Origin: Nyssa sinensis
Taxonomy: Eukaryota; Streptophyta; Magnoliopsida; Cornales; Nyssaceae
Assembly (NCBI GenBank): GCA_008638375.1
Contig: CM018051.1
Location: 14,291,969-14,355,968, forward strand
Direction: 5' to 3'
Length of the DNA stretch: 64,000 nucleotides
Positions within the stretch are counted from its first letter, which is position 1. Every line of letters starts with the position of its first letter. Below are positions 1-43,180 of this stretch, one piece after another. The position numbers and the translations under genes were made by a program. The notes beneath the pieces were generated by a model. It was not told the origin of the DNA and did no database searches. It saw nothing but the letters and a program-made list of their open reading frames with translations.

Positions 1-473
1 TAGGGTTGGGCTAAAAATTTTGGTGTGCTAAGTTTTTGTTTCAAGCCTTAGGAAATAAGGGATTGTTGATTACGGTTGCGTTTGGTTTAGTTAAAAATAA
101 GGTTGGCCCAAAACCTAGGATGGGTGTTCAAATTGGGGTGGGCTAAGTTCATATGGATGAAAAAAAACAAGTAAATCTTTTTTTTTTTTTGTTTTTTTTT
201 AAGTTGGGGGGGGGGGGGGGGGGGGGGGCTATAGCCTATGGGTAGATCTGCTCATAAAAAGAATAAGTGACTTTCTCTTCCAGGCTTGGTTTCGTAACAC
301 AAATGCTTTGCTCAACAATCCTTCAATTTGCCAACTTATCCATGGTTGGAAGTCTATTTTTCCAGATAGGCCATGGGTCTCACGGCTGTTTGGACGTCCC
401 ACGCCTTATTATTTTTTGGCTACCACTCTATTATTTTTGTAATTTTTAATTTTATGTGACAGAGACCCACATA
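1..473. other. Non-coding flank with homopolymer runs
   Basis: No coding signal is visible. A long T run at about 178-200 is followed by an uninterrupted run of 23 G at 206-228. The short open frame at 267-449 resembles nothing I recognise and has no splice or composition support. Confidence 0.5.
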
Positions 474-690
474 TATATATAACATTGATTTTAAATCTTA
501 TATTAATTAAAATATTTAATCTCACACAAACTACTATGACTTGATTAATTATAATTAAGAAATTAACGATCACTAAAATATTAGTCTAACTACAATCAGG
601 ACTATCCAAAATACTCCAAATATTACTAGGACTCAATAAATCAAATTAAAAAACTTCCTAAAATTATGAGCTTGATTTAATTGGCCAATA
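474..690. repeat. Dispersed AT-rich repeat, copy 1
   Basis: This stretch matches 42805-42985 in the same orientation over about 180-200 bases. Both start at a TA microsatellite and share blocks such as ATTAATTAA, TTAATTATAATTAA and CTTAAAATTAT-like ends, with many point differences. No terminal repeats or target duplication could be fixed, so the family is unknown. It runs into the LINE fragment that follows. Confidence 0.45.
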
Positions 691-1170
691 GTGAATGATA
701 TTAGAGACACTAAATATGGATTGGTTCCTAGTAAGACTGTTAATGATTTCCCCCAGGATGCTAGAAGTTATCCAAGGATCATGCCACAATTAAATAAGTA
801 TCATTTCCATCACCAATTTACATAGAATGAACTTATTTGCCTTATCTCTCAACTTAAGTAGTTTTCTCCAATACCAACTATGTCTTTGAGGGATTGGAAT
901 TGCCCAAAAGCTTTTATTCTCTATCCTGAAGGTATGCAACCACTTGATACAAAGGGACTCCCTTCTAGCACATATGGCCCAAATTTGTCTCATGATAAGG
1001 GTAGTATTCCAATCATTAACTCTTTTAATACCCAAACCACCCTCCTCCATAAGATTGCACACAACTTGTCAGCTTACCTTGGCTAATATCAAGGTGTTAG
1101 CTTTGCTAGACCATAAGAATTTCATGAGCTTCCTTTCATCTTTTTATGTACTCTCCTATGTAAGATAAAA
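640..1170 (-). mobile_element. LINE (L1-type) reverse transcriptase fragment
   Basis: Read on the minus strand, 1062-790 gives an open stretch with the pattern that follows the reverse transcriptase of plant L1 elements: EEGGLGIKRVNDWN, then IKWLHTFRI, then SFWAIPIPQ..SWYWRKLLKLRD. Remnants continue in other frames on both sides (for example WHDPWI downstream). It is a decayed piece; no 5' or 3' end is visible. Composition and orientation match the second LINE piece at 5815-8065. Confidence 0.7.
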
Positions 1171-4100
1171 AAAAAAAAAAAAAGACTACATTAGTACTAA
1201 AATCACTAATTGAAGAGTCTCTGAATATAAGATAGACTTATTTGCCCACTAGTTAATTCTTTTGATCATTCTGTCAACCACATACTTGCAATCTTCATAT
1301 CTTAATGTTTTGGAAATCAATAGAACCCCAATATACTTTGTTGAGAGTGTACCTTCTTTAAAATCAAACTCTTTGTATATTTGTCTTCTAATGTTCTCTG
1401 TAGTAGCAACAATGAAATTTTTGCTTTTATGACTATAAAGCTTTGAGACACTTTAAGATTATAATTAATTAACTAAAATTAATATCATTAATTAACTACT
1501 CTACAGAGTAACACAGATAGTCTAAATTATTTCTCTAATTAATTAACTCAATTAATTAGATAGGAATTTTAAGCTTAAGTGGATTAACTAAATGTTCAAA
1601 TAATTATTTAAATACATAATCCTATTAATGTTATGGTCAAGTGTCAAATATAATCACAATAATAAATACGAAAATATAAAGAGTATATTTAAGAGTAGGA
1701 GACACCAATCTAACATGGAAAACTCTCATAGAGAATAAAACTCACAACTGCAAGAAAACAAATCACTATGAAATCAATCAGTATAATGAATACGAGACCA
1801 CTGATTACTAACATGTTATGTTATCTAGTTGTCTTTCATCGTTAGTCAATCCATCATATAGTCTTTTACGTAATTTTCTTCTTGTGACAGCGCATTTAAG
1901 TTGATCTCTTCACAACAAATACGTTAACCAAGATTTGAGAGCCTTCAAGCGCAGAAGTCTGACATGCGTTCGGATGGAAAAACTTATTCCGTTGAAGCGC
2001 AACTTTTGTTCTATTTGGATGACGCAACTACTGTTTTGCATATTTATTCTGTTTTGAATTTAAACGTGATAACAAAACCACTAAGTGTCAAAGGACATAT
2101 TATGACATATTTTAAGTCATTTTTATGGCTTTAGTCAAAACCGAAAAGTTCATAACCTATGTTCAATTAAACATAAGTCCCAAGAAAATTCAAAATATTG
2201 AAAGATTAAACTCACACAACTTAAAACATGTGCCTAACATGAATACATGATATGTATGTGTTTATACCTTTCTTGTAGTATATCTAAAGAATCAAGATGG
2301 TGTCAATGATTCTTCTTCAAATGCACGAAGTTGTAATTTGAGTCTAACATGATCAAGTCTTCAATAAAGTAATTGAATAATGTTGTAACGACAAAATGAA
2401 TTAATCTAACCTAAAAAATATAGAATTAATAAAGATTTTTGAAATGAATTGCTTACACATACACTTGAAATGGAAATTTCACAATTATTGTAACACAAAT
2501 TTCCTAACAATCTTTCCCTCTGGTAATTTCTTGAAAAAACATAAAAATAAATTTTATTATGATTAATCCATTATTTTTTTTCCAACACTAAAAATCAACT
2601 AAAGTAATAATCCACCAAGACTCAAAAAACCTACAAGTGAAGATATTTGGTATCTCCACAATATAACAAAACAATTATACCAAGAGTACCAGCTGTGCTA
2701 TGACAATAAACAAATAATAAATCAATCAAGAAAAATATATAAGATAAAGAGTTAATCTCCCCTTTAATCAAGTAAAATGTTACTTCCCTTTAAATAAAGC
2801 AGATTGAATCAAAAAGTTAAAATTTAGATATCTCTCGCAGTCTGTCATAAAATGGAAAAGGAAAACATATAAAGAGAGATAATTAGATGTATTAAACCAA
2901 AACAATTGATACCAGACATAGAAAGCAGATATCATGAGCCAAATATGTCAAGTAAACCATCATATGAGACAATAATATATATGGAACAACGGTTATAAGA
3001 AAAATTGTATTGTCATATATATAGATGTCAAAATGATAAGAATTTAGATACAATTGCGATAATGAAATAAATATAAGTATCTAATCCATAACGTAAAGAC
3101 TATTACTATGAACGGGTTTTGTTAGTAGCATCAATGTCCTCATCATTAGAATCGTGCCCAATTGTTCCAGTATTAACATCTCTAAAAGGACCATCTTTCT
3201 CTAGATCAAACAGAGCAACTCGATGAAAGCCCTCATCCTGATTCTGAACCGTGTCATCAAGCTAGGCAAATAAGTCTGGTATGAATAGTCAGCATCTCTA
3301 CGAGTATGCGGACAAATCCAAACTGGATAGTCTAAGTGTTAGATGGTGGAGTTGATGTAGAAGGTATAGCCTTGTCTATATTAGCAGCAGTAGCAAGAGG
3401 TAATTGGTCGTCTTGTATAACAGGGCGATGAAACTATTCCTGAATAAGTTTCACCATTGTGTTTGTGATAACAGTCATCTGGGCAAGCTCACTCATTGCG
3501 ACTTTGTAGACCGTAGTGGTCCACAATGATCATAGTCAAAAGAATGGAAAAACTTAAGCTAACCCCACACCGAACGGGTACAATATCAAACATAGGTTAA
3601 CAGATGAAGGTAGATAGTTCAATGGTTATGCCATTAGCTATGGTCCAATTTAGGATGACAAAGGGCGCGTTTGATGCAAGATACCTCTCAATCTCAATCT
3701 CTCTCAAAAAAAAAAAAAAAAAAATTAAAAAAGGTTTCTCTTGAAATCTTTTAAATCTGGTGATAGACGGAACGGATCCCAATGGAAATCTTTATTTATT
3801 ATTATTATTATTATTTATTTTATTTTATTAATTATAATTAATATATTTCAAACAAAATATTATGTGTGTTAAAATAAAAAAATATACATGTCAATAGAAA
3901 ATTAGACTGTCAATATAATTATGTTAAGTTTGTATAAATTTTTAATAAATAATTAAATAATATTATCACATAAAAAAGAATTCATTTATTATTTTATTTT
4001 ATATAATTTAAAATTTTTTTATTAAAATGTATTCCAAATCCTATAAAATAGATGGTAACTTCTCCAACCCATACAAACGGATTAAGGCTATGGTATATTC

Positions 4101-5062
4101 GAGAAAGAGACAAATAAAGAAATGTACCGTTGTATTTCAAAAAACAATAAACTCGCCTCATTAAAAGTACACGTGGTAGTGTGGGTTCTTTCCTATTAAT
4201 TTAATTAGTATTTTTGTTATAGAATTATAATAATTTAATCAATGTTAGTTGTACCTAAAATAGGAATTAGGTATGGTTTCTATTTGGACTGACTTATTGT
4301 TACAACGTGATCACCCTACTCCAACAAGGCCATAGAGTTGAGGACTGGGAATGTTTGACAATTTTTTTGTCATGGAATTGTATAATATATGTAAAATAAG
4401 TTAGAATGATAAAGCTTAAGTAAAATATTTGAATTAATTATTAATATCATTTTAGTGTCCTTTTATCTTTCTTTGTAAATAGTTCTAATGCAAGAAGTTA
4501 TTGCCATTGTAAGATATAAAAATAATTAAACGTATATAATTTTTTTTTACATATAAAAATATTTTTATTATTTAAATTTATAATTTTTAAATTATAATAA
4601 AACAATTTTATCATTATGTTAAGATGTGTCCTCTGTTTTTATAAAACAAATATATTAAATTATTATATTGTGTAGAATTTTAGAAGTAAGTTAAATAATG
4701 AAAAATGACATCTAAAAAACATAATCAATTGGTCAAAATCTTTAAATGAATATTACAAAAAAAACCTTAAACATTATTATTATAAAAAAAACTTAAATCT
4801 TATTTAGAAATTAATAAATTAAAAGCTAATATAAGTACAAGAATTTGGATAACTTTTTCTTTTCTATTTATTTTGAAAGCGGCTACATGAAAATAATAGT
4901 TTTTATATTTTTTGAGTTACAATAATAAATAATGATATTTGTCCCAAATTAGTGTATCAAAATTTAAATATAAGAATGACGGGTTAATAAATTATTGGTT
5001 TAACATTAAATAATATACATAAAACATTATCAGTAATTTTACATCATATTATTTGAGAATTT
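1171..5062. other. AT-rich intergenic DNA with weak repeat traces
   Basis: No convincing gene. At about 3110-3520 the minus strand reads as a broken protein-like stretch that could be an old retroelement gag, but no zinc knuckle or catalytic motif is present, so this is only a guess. 3660-4080 starts with GGGCGCGTTTGATG and ends with a partly inverted CAAACGGATTAAGG, like a MITE, without a clear target duplication. The rest is low-complexity AT-rich sequence. Confidence 0.4.
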
Positions 5063-5094
5063 TTGGTACACAAATTTAAAAAATTTAGTATTAT

Positions 5095-5102
5095 TATAAA
5101 AA
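5095..5102 (+). promoter_or_regulatory. NTRC: Possible TATA box of NTRC
   Basis: TATAAAAA sits about 205 bases upstream of the NTRC start codon. A 5' leader of about 175 bases would follow from the usual TATA-to-start spacing. The area is AT-rich, so chance matches are likely. Confidence 0.3.
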
Positions 5103-5306
5103 GATTTGTGAAAACTTTATTTTATTTTATTTTCAGAAATTGGAAAAAGCAAAAAAAGAAAAGAAGAAGAGCCAGTATCGCTTATTATCTGCACGCATGC
5201 GAGTACGGATCGTGCCGCTGCGCTGAGTTACAGACAATAAGAACAAACGAAGGAAGAGGGGAAGACAGGGTGGTTTGTTGGTTAGATATTGTAAGGTCCG
5301 AAATAA

Positions 5307-36198
<30,892 letters not shown>

Positions 36199-37440
36199 GC
36201 CCCCCCCTCCTCCCTCCCCCTTCCCCCTTCCCCTTTTTAAATGCTTTGTTTGGCCGATGCCATCATTTTGTGATTCAATTTTGTTTCTTCTGAAGTGTCT
36301 CGTTGAATAATGCCTTGTACTTTTAACAGCGGCCTTGTGTATCGATCAAGAGCATCCTAATTTACACATGCTGAGTTCTCAATGCATTATTACAATTTTT
36401 TAAACTTCCTTTTTTGGGCACCTCTTTGTGCATCTGGAAAGGGAACAGCTACGGCATTGTTTATATTGACTGCTGAGTTAATTTTTAGGTGTGCCCAACT
36501 AATACTCTGTTTGACTAAATAAATTTAGTCCAAAATTAATAAGTTGGAATCTCACTTAGAGACGCTTAGAGCTGACACTGAGGATGCGTGTTGCATTACA
36601 CGACCCTTCAAGAGCTCCAGTAGCTGCTGGAGATTTCTCCGAACTGATCTCTACTGAATTGAATCAAAACAGTAAAGGGTGCATAAATGAAATAACTCAA
36701 TTGTGACCCATAAATCATGGTTTGGAGTTGCAAAAACATCTGTTATGAGGATAAGATTGGGTACATCTAACTCTCTCCATCGCTGCCCTTTTACCTTAGT
36801 AACATCATTGGAAAACGTAAACCGAAGTAGCGGCATACTAACCTAAAATAGAGATAAAATAAGACTTAAAAGCTACCATGGATATTTTTTTTCCTAGGAC
36901 CACAGGGAATTGTTAAATGTTGTGGGACCCAAAGCTGTATTTTTGTACTTTCTCTAATCAAGAGACAACTGCAGCATGCGCTTTAGTATATTGATAGCTG
37001 AAATCTTAGTTTAACACATAATCCTACGGTGAGAAATGTATTAGCATTTCATATGAAATAAGTCATTGAATCTACTTTTTCAAAGGACAGTTATATAATT
37101 TTATTTAAGTGGTTCTCGTCAGTAAAATGATTTGAGCTTTTGCTTGTACCTGCTTTTATGAGTAGCCAAGTCAAGGTTAAACCTGATTGATGGCTTTAAT
37201 CATTTGGGCTCCATCTCCATAAAGAAAAATGAGGTGTAAGGTTATCATCTTCTCAATGAAGTTAGGGTGAACGGGCTCGTTTGAGTCTAGCTATTAGAAT
37301 GACGTGTGTGTGTGTATATATATAAGCCATTTTTACTTCAAAACTTCCACCTTAAACCCATTTGGGATTGGGGATAATCCATGTAATACTATATGAAAAC
37401 CCTAGGTTTCTTTTCCATTTGATCTGCTCAATCCTTCATT
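36199..37440. other. Region downstream of NTRC
   Basis: It begins with a C-rich tract (36199-36233), the likely start of the NTRC 3' untranslated region. No further gene was recognised; a short GT/TA microsatellite is at 37303-37323. Confidence 0.4.
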
Positions 37441-37765
37441 TTATAGAATGAGAAGTAGCACTACTGATTTCATTGCGCAAAAGATCAGGAGCTCTTTTCT
37501 TCCCTTCCATCAATCTTTGGTTTCTTTCCTGCCACAGCCGATACACAGGTAGATAAGCAAAAGCCTGAGGATGGAGGCTTGGAATGAGTTACCCCCTCAT
37601 GCGTTGGATAGCCCATGAAATATCGAAGTCCCAACTTCTGGCAGTTCTCTGAATGTTACACATTTGAAGGATTTCAGCCCATATATCATGGTAGAATAAG
37701 CACAAGAGAAGAATAAATGTGTGCACGCGCGATTAATGAGCAGAATATTAGGCATCCCAGAATTT
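37441..37765 (-). mobile_element. LINE fragment (zinc-binding C-terminal region)
   Basis: Minus-strand frames read HLFFSCAYSTMI and then, in another frame, WDFDISWAIQRM and YRLWQERNQR. This is the C-terminal zinc-binding region (zf-RVT pattern HLFF.C.....IW and WRERN.R) of plant L1-type elements. It ends a few bases from the 3' end of the UGT pseudogene. Confidence 0.65.
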
Positions 37766-37771
37766 TTTGAT

Positions 37772-38840
37772 CTATCTGATGATATGAGCAATGAAAGAAT
37801 CCAACTCCATGCGTGAAACGCCACCTTCTGCCACGGACTGCCTCACAGCACCACCGAATTCTGCTGCCCTCTTCCTTATTTCATTTCCTTCTTTAGATGC
37901 CATCAATCTTCTCACAGCTTCTTCAACTGTTAACGATGTCACCAACTCGCCTTGCCGTGCCCAATCCTTGACCACTACTCCAACTTTGAGTACCTTTGTT
38001 ACAAGCACAGCGTTCGTCGGCTGGTCAGAATGCATTGGCCAAGCTGCGATTGGCACTCCCATGGTGATGCTCTACATGCATGAATTCCATCTACAGTGAC
38101 TCATGAATCTGCCTGTTGATGGGTGACCCAGAATTTCCAATTGGGGTGCCCAATCTATCACCACCATTCCCATTCCTTCCACTCTCTTTTCAAATCCTTT
38201 TGGCAGTTCAGCTCTTCTCACTTCACCCTTAAACACATCTCGCATCCCTCAATACCCAAATGAACTTCTGCTCGCTTTTTTCCAACCCAATAGCCAGCTC
38301 TTTGATTTGTTCATCGGATAATGAAGTCGTCGTTCCAAAAGAAACAAATACCACTGAGTTTGGAGCTTGTTTGTCCAGCCACTTCAAAGATTTGTGGCGT
38401 TGATTCGACTTCTTGTCATCGCTTATCGCAACCGGATTGAATGGACCAATAGCCCATTGCTTCTTGGTTTTACTCATCTCTTCTTTTTTCAAGCAAATCA
38501 AGATATGGAGCTTCTATTACTTTGCGGGAGTTGTATATAGTACTACAGTTGAACTCACGGCAATTTCTTTGAGTGGCAGCAAAATCCCAGAAATCTGAAG
38601 TGAAACAGCTTTCAGAGGATGGAGCTTCTTTCAGTATTTCCGCATCAATTGGAAAAGGTTTCCCGCGAATTCCCAGACAAACCAGTAAATAGCAAACGCA
38701 GATATACTTTGAAAATCGTAAGACTCTGCGTTTGGCACTGAAGTGGCGTCTCGAACAACTGAAACCATTAGATCGTCATGAATAATGATAACTCTTCAAG
38801 CTGTGGGCAAGAGAGCGCGTAGAAGTGTGGCCACGGGCTC
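37772..38840 (-). pseudogene. UGT93-like glycosyltransferase pseudogene
   Basis: It matches the two intact neighbours from codon 117 (EPVATLLRAL) to the stop. The first 116 codons are gone: similarity ends at 38840. Further lesions relative to the intact copies: one extra T in a T run near 38490 (frameshift before KTKKQWAIGPF), an 8-base deletion near 38240 in the DADKGDVF region, HCGW changed to HCRW in the PSPG box, and GAG to TAG in the codon after HCRWNSCM. The 291-base 3' part is still open (MGVPIAAWPMHSDQ to IAHIIR). It resembles the 40109-41533 gene more than the other copy. Confidence 0.92.
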
Positions 38841-39927
38841 TCATAATAAAATAATCCCGCTTGGAGCCACAAAATTAAAATGAGAATGAGGCCCACCCTT
38901 GGAGTAGTACACGGACGACATGTCACTCTTCCGTAGATGAAATGCTTTCAATCATTTTCTTCTTTTTCTTGAATCGTCTCCCTCACTTGCTGTCAAGACC
39001 GAAGAGGTGTCTCCCTCACTTTCCATAGACATGCAAATGTTACTGGGGGTCCTACTTTGTAGAGCAACTCGAAAGGCAGTTGATATTTTGGGTGTTAAAA
39101 AACTTATTTCAATTTTAAACAGTGTTATGATATTTTTAAATTATAAATTTATTTTAATGACATGGGTTAGAATAAAGTGTCATTTTAATATTTTTATTAA
39201 AAAATATAATTAAATTTAATGGTTATATTTTAAGGGGTATAATTTTTATAACGGTTTAATTTAAATTCAATTTTTAATTAAATTACAAAAATTAATTTAA
39301 TTTAAAAAAATAATTTAAATTCTAACAATTAACTAAATTTAAAAACTTATTTAATTATAAAAATTAGTCAAATAAATAAAATCATCCTAAATTAACAAAA
39401 AAATCATAACTTAAAAAATAAATAAAAAAATCAATTTAAATTACAAAAATTAATTTAAAAAATAACAAACCTCTTGTATTTTCGGCCTTTAGTAAGTTTT
39501 ATCTTCACAAATTTTCTGTATTTATAGAATTTTTTATTGAAATAAAGCAGTTGAAATGGTTGTCATTGTAACAGTAAAAATGAAAATATCCTAACTATCA
39601 AATTGCATCTCTTTTTTCTCTCTCTAAAGTTTGTAAAAATAGCATTCTAGAATGTTGGGTGCCATTTTGCAGTCACAGATGCCACTCCCGTCAAATGGCA
39701 TCTCTCTTTTTTCTCTTTTCAAAGTTTATAAAAATAGCATCTCAGAACGTTAGGTGTCATTTTGCGATCGCAAATGCCACCCCGTTGACACTCTAGATGA
39801 CATTCTGCATTGGAGTTACTCTTATAAGCAGCAAGTACCGGGCACTCTTCTAAGTTCTAAATACGAATTCTGAATAAAGCATTTTCATTTTTTTTTAAAA
39901 CTTTTGAAAGAACACACATACACACAC

Positions 39928-39963
<36 letters not shown>

Positions 39964-40108
39964 TTCACAATCAATACAAATCCCTCCACACAATCGGTGA
40001 AACAACATACGTAGGAAGCTAAACCTTCTTTGTTTCTTTTACAAAACTGGTTTTTCCTTCAATTTAATTATTTTAGCTTAGCCATCCCAGATTTTTGTGA
40101 CAAATAAT
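38841..40108. other. Spacer between UGT pseudogene and first intact UGT
   Basis: AT-rich. It holds a roughly 100-base tandem duplication at 39598-39784 (CATCTCTTTTTTCTC ... AAAATAGCAT ... GCCATTTTGC ... GATGCCAC, twice, diverged) and a (CA)n(TA)n(TG)n microsatellite at 39911-39963 that is largely self-complementary. No gene is visible. Confidence 0.6.
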
Positions 40109-41533
40109 CTATCTAGTGATATGAGCAATGAAAGAATCCAACTCCATGCGTGAAACGCCACCTTCTGCCACCGACTGCCGCACAGCACCACCCAATTCTG
40201 CTGCCCTCTTCCTTATGTCATCTCCTTCTTTAGATGCCATCAGTCTTTTCACAGCTTCTTCAACAGTTAACGATGTCACCAACTCGCCTTGCCGTGCCCA
40301 ATCCTTGACCACCACTCCAACTTTGAGCACCTTTGTTACAAGCACAGCGTTCCTTGGCTGGTCAGAATGCATCGGCCAAGCTGCAATTGGCACACCCATG
40401 GTTATGCTCTCCATGCATGAATTCCATCCACAGTGACTCATAAATCCGCCCGTTGATGGGTGACCCAGAATTTCCAATTGTGGTGCCCAATCTCTCACCA
40501 CCATTCCCTTCCCTTCCAATCTCTCTTCAAATCCTTCTGGCAGTTCAGCTCTTCTCACTTCTCCCTCGAACACATCTCCTTTATCTGCATCTCTCAATAC
40601 CCAAATGAACTTTTGCTCGCTTTTTTCCAGCCCAATAGCCAGCTCTTTGATCTGTTCATCTGATAATGAAGTCGTTGTTCCAAAAGAAACAAATATCACT
40701 GTGTTTGGAGCTTGTTTGTCCAGCCACTTTAAAGATTTGTGGCGTTGATTTGACTTCTTGTCATCGCTTATCGCCACCAGATTGAATGGACCAATAGCCC
40801 ATTGCTTCTTGTTTTTACTCGTCTCTTCTTTTTCAAGCAAATCTAGATATGGAGATTCTATTACTTTGCTGGTGTTGTATATATTACCGCAGTTGAACTC
40901 GCGGAAATCGCTTTGAGTGGTAGCAAAATCCCAGAAATCTGAAGTGAAACAGCTTTCAGAGGATGGAGCTTCTTTCAGTATTTCCGCGTCAATTGGAAAA
41001 GGTTTTCCCTCGAATTCCCAGTCGAACCAGTAAGTAGCGAACGCAGATATACTTTGAAAATTGTAAGACTCTGCGTTTGGCACGGAAGTGACGTCTTGAA
41101 CAACTGAAGCCATTAGATCGTCATGAATAACGATAACTCTTCGAGCTGTGGGCGACAGAGCGCGTAGAAGTGTGGCCACGGGCTCCCGAAGGTGCGATGT
41201 TGCCAGGAGTGATGGTAATAGTTGTGAGGGGAATTTATTGGAGGAATTGGGGTTTGGAGGAGGAGTGAGAAAAGAAGGTGTTGGAAGTTCATGGAAGTGG
41301 ATGTTGGCGGTAGCGAGAGGGTTCCAACCATGGACGCGAAGCCTGGCTTGGCGGTTGTGGGTGGTGGTGCCAACGTAGTGGACGGGTATGTCATAGGAGG
41401 AGATGAGGCGAGAGAGTTGGAGGAGCTGGTTCAGATGGCCTTGTGCTGGTAGAGGGACGATCACCACCACAACTTGGGCTTGTTTTAGGCCATTTTGGTC
41501 ATGGTTTTGGAGATGATAATGATGGCCGGCCAT
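40109..41533 (-). CDS. UDP-glycosyltransferase, zeatin O-glucosyltransferase-like (UGT93 type), copy 1
   Basis: 474 residues in one exon, the usual length of plant family 1 UGTs. Members of this group move glucose or xylose from the UDP-sugar to the hydroxyl of zeatin or similar acceptors, giving storage forms of cytokinin; they are cytosolic and lack a signal peptide. Seen: N-terminal VVVVIVPLPAQGHLNQLLQL with the presumed catalytic His33; HDDL near 137-140; FVSFGTTTSLSDEQ (281-294); a 44-residue PSPG box from W349 ([11 protein letters not shown]) to Q392 (HSDQ), with HCGWNSCMES as in zeatin O-glucosyltransferases. The start is the first ATG and is shared with copy 2. A conserved TATA-like site lies 58 bases upstream. 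The acceptor is inferred from family only. Confidence 0.93.
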   Translation of the reverse strand: MAGHHYHLQNHDQNGLKQAQVVVVIVPLPAQGHLNQLLQLSRLISSYDIPVHYVGTTTHNRQARLRVHGWNPLATANIHFHELPTPSFLTPPPNPNSSNKFPSQLLPSLLATSHLREPVATLLRALSPTARRVIVIHDDLMASVVQDVTSVPNAESYNFQSISAFATYWFDWEFEGKPFPIDAEILKEAPSSESCFTSDFWDFATTQSDFREFNCGNIYNTSKVIESPYLDLLEKEETSKNKKQWAIGPFNLVAISDDKKSNQRHKSLKWLDKQAPNTVIFVSFGTTTSLSDEQIKELAIGLEKSEQKFIWVLRDADKGDVFEGEVRRAELPEGFEERLEGKGMVVRDWAPQLEILGHPSTGGFMSHCGWNSCMESITMGVPIAAWPMHSDQPRNAVLVTKVLKVGVVVKDWARQGELVTSLTVEEAVKRLMASKEGDDIRKRAAELGGAVRQSVAEGGVSRMELDSFIAHITR

Positions 41534-41590
41534 TGATAGGGTTTTAAGTGTATTATATAAAGTTTGGATGTTTCAATGATGTGTTTGGGA

Positions 41591-41597
41591 ATTTATA
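41591..41597 (-). promoter_or_regulatory. Likely TATA box of UGT copy 1
   Basis: On the minus strand TATAAAT in context GTTATAAATTCCC, 58 bases before the ATG. The same site at the same distance occurs in copy 2, while a nearer TATATAAT at 41554-41561 is not conserved and too close to the ATG. Confidence 0.6.
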
Positions 41598-42390
41598 ACT
41601 TATAAGATAAAAACTAGAACCTTGTGGTTGTGGTTGTGGTTGATAAATATGATGATTTTAATGACAATTTGTCAACTTTTACGTTCAATTATATGTTGGT
41701 TTTGATATTTCTAGTCCTCAAAATGATATATTACATAGGACGATAATGTTTGATTCCATATTAAGTAGAAGAAATTTTTTTCAATTTAAATATGCATCTG
41801 TCACATATGCATTATTTGTGTGTTTTTTAATTTAATTTAATTTAATATATATGTTTTAATTAAAATTAAATAATCACATTATATATATATATATATATAT
41901 GTGAGTTAGACCAAGCATTCTCCTATTATATATACACATGCGTGCAGATCACATGGTCGTGCTTCACAAGAAACAAATAAAAAATATTATAGTGAGGCAT
42001 GAATGACGCATACACATGCGCATACTACCTACACAGCACAAAAGAACCTACATTGTACAAAATATTATTAATTAATATATTTAAAAATTTGTTAATTAAT
42101 GTTCGTTTGATAATGTTTTTTAAAAAAGTAAGAAAAAGTAATTTTTATAAATTTTGATTTTTACTTAAAAAACAAAAAATATGTTTGATAATTATTTTTT
42201 AACTTTATTTTTTTCTTGGACTTAGTTACATTTTCACAATTAATTAAATCATGTAAATTTATATAAATAAATTTATTTAAACCATAAAACATTACTCTAT
42301 CAGAACGGTAGTAGTAGTGATGGCAGAATGGTCGTAGTAGGCGGGCAGGGTGGTTGCAGAAAACTCCAGCCAAATCAATGTGCTGAAGGT

Positions 42391-42418
42391 CCCAGTCCCA
42401 GTCCCAGTCGCAGTCCCG
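42391..42418. repeat. CCCAGT hexamer repeat
   Basis: About 4.5 units of CCCAGT/CGCAGT. The corresponding place upstream of copy 2 (near 45121) has about two units, so the array expanded after the duplication. Confidence 0.8.
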
Positions 42419-42804
42419 GTTTATTAGAAGCCTTTTCAAAATCGGTGATGCAAATTTGATCCATGTGCAGGTATCAGACATGAGACAACTGGTAAATAAA
42501 AATCTCGTGATTGGGCCATTCTCATGTACGTTTGTTTGGTTGTGTGAAAAGGTGAATAAAATTGGGAAAACACTGATTAAGTTTGGGGGTAAAAGAAAAG
42601 CATATCAGCTTGTTTCAATCAACAAAAGTATGCTTTGACAACCAAAAAGAGTCTGGCAGCCACTCTTTAATATTGGAAGAAACTTTGGCTAAAATCTCAG
42701 GCCTCTTTATTAATTCCGCCACTCTTTTCACTCCCACTTTAATTTTGTGGTTCTATTATTTTCAACTCAATGTCACAAATACTCTCTCACACACACACAC
42801 ATAT

Positions 42805-42985
42805 ATATATAATAATATTTATTCGAAATCTAATATTAATTAAGACATTTAATCTTATACAAATTATTATAATTTGTTTAATTATAATTAAAAAACTAAT
42901 CATCACTAGAATATTAATCTAATTACAATTATTATTATCCAAAAAAATTTTGTAAACTTCTTAAAATTATATGCTTGGTTTAACT
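42805..42985. repeat. Dispersed AT-rich repeat, copy 2
   Basis: Matches 474-690 in direct orientation, beginning after a TA microsatellite, with shared TCTAATATTAATTAA-like and AAACTTCTTAAAATTAT-like blocks. It lies just downstream of UGT copy 2. Confidence 0.45.
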
Positions 42986-43180
42986 GGCAACACCACTTCT
43001 TTAAATTTTAAAAGATTCGATAGAATCTCTCGAAGAAGATCCATCCTCGAACCCTTCTTTCATTGTCACTATTCTTACAAAGTTGTTTGTTTTTCCTTCT
43101 GTTTATTTTAGCAAGTTCAAAGTAGTGCATATGTGTGTGTGAGAAAACAATAGCGAGGATTAAATATTTAGATAAATAAT

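Noticed and set aside
41554..41561. TATATAAT as TATA box of UGT copy 1
   Set aside because: Only about 20 bases before the ATG and not conserved in copy 2; the site at 41591-41597 is conserved in place and sequence.
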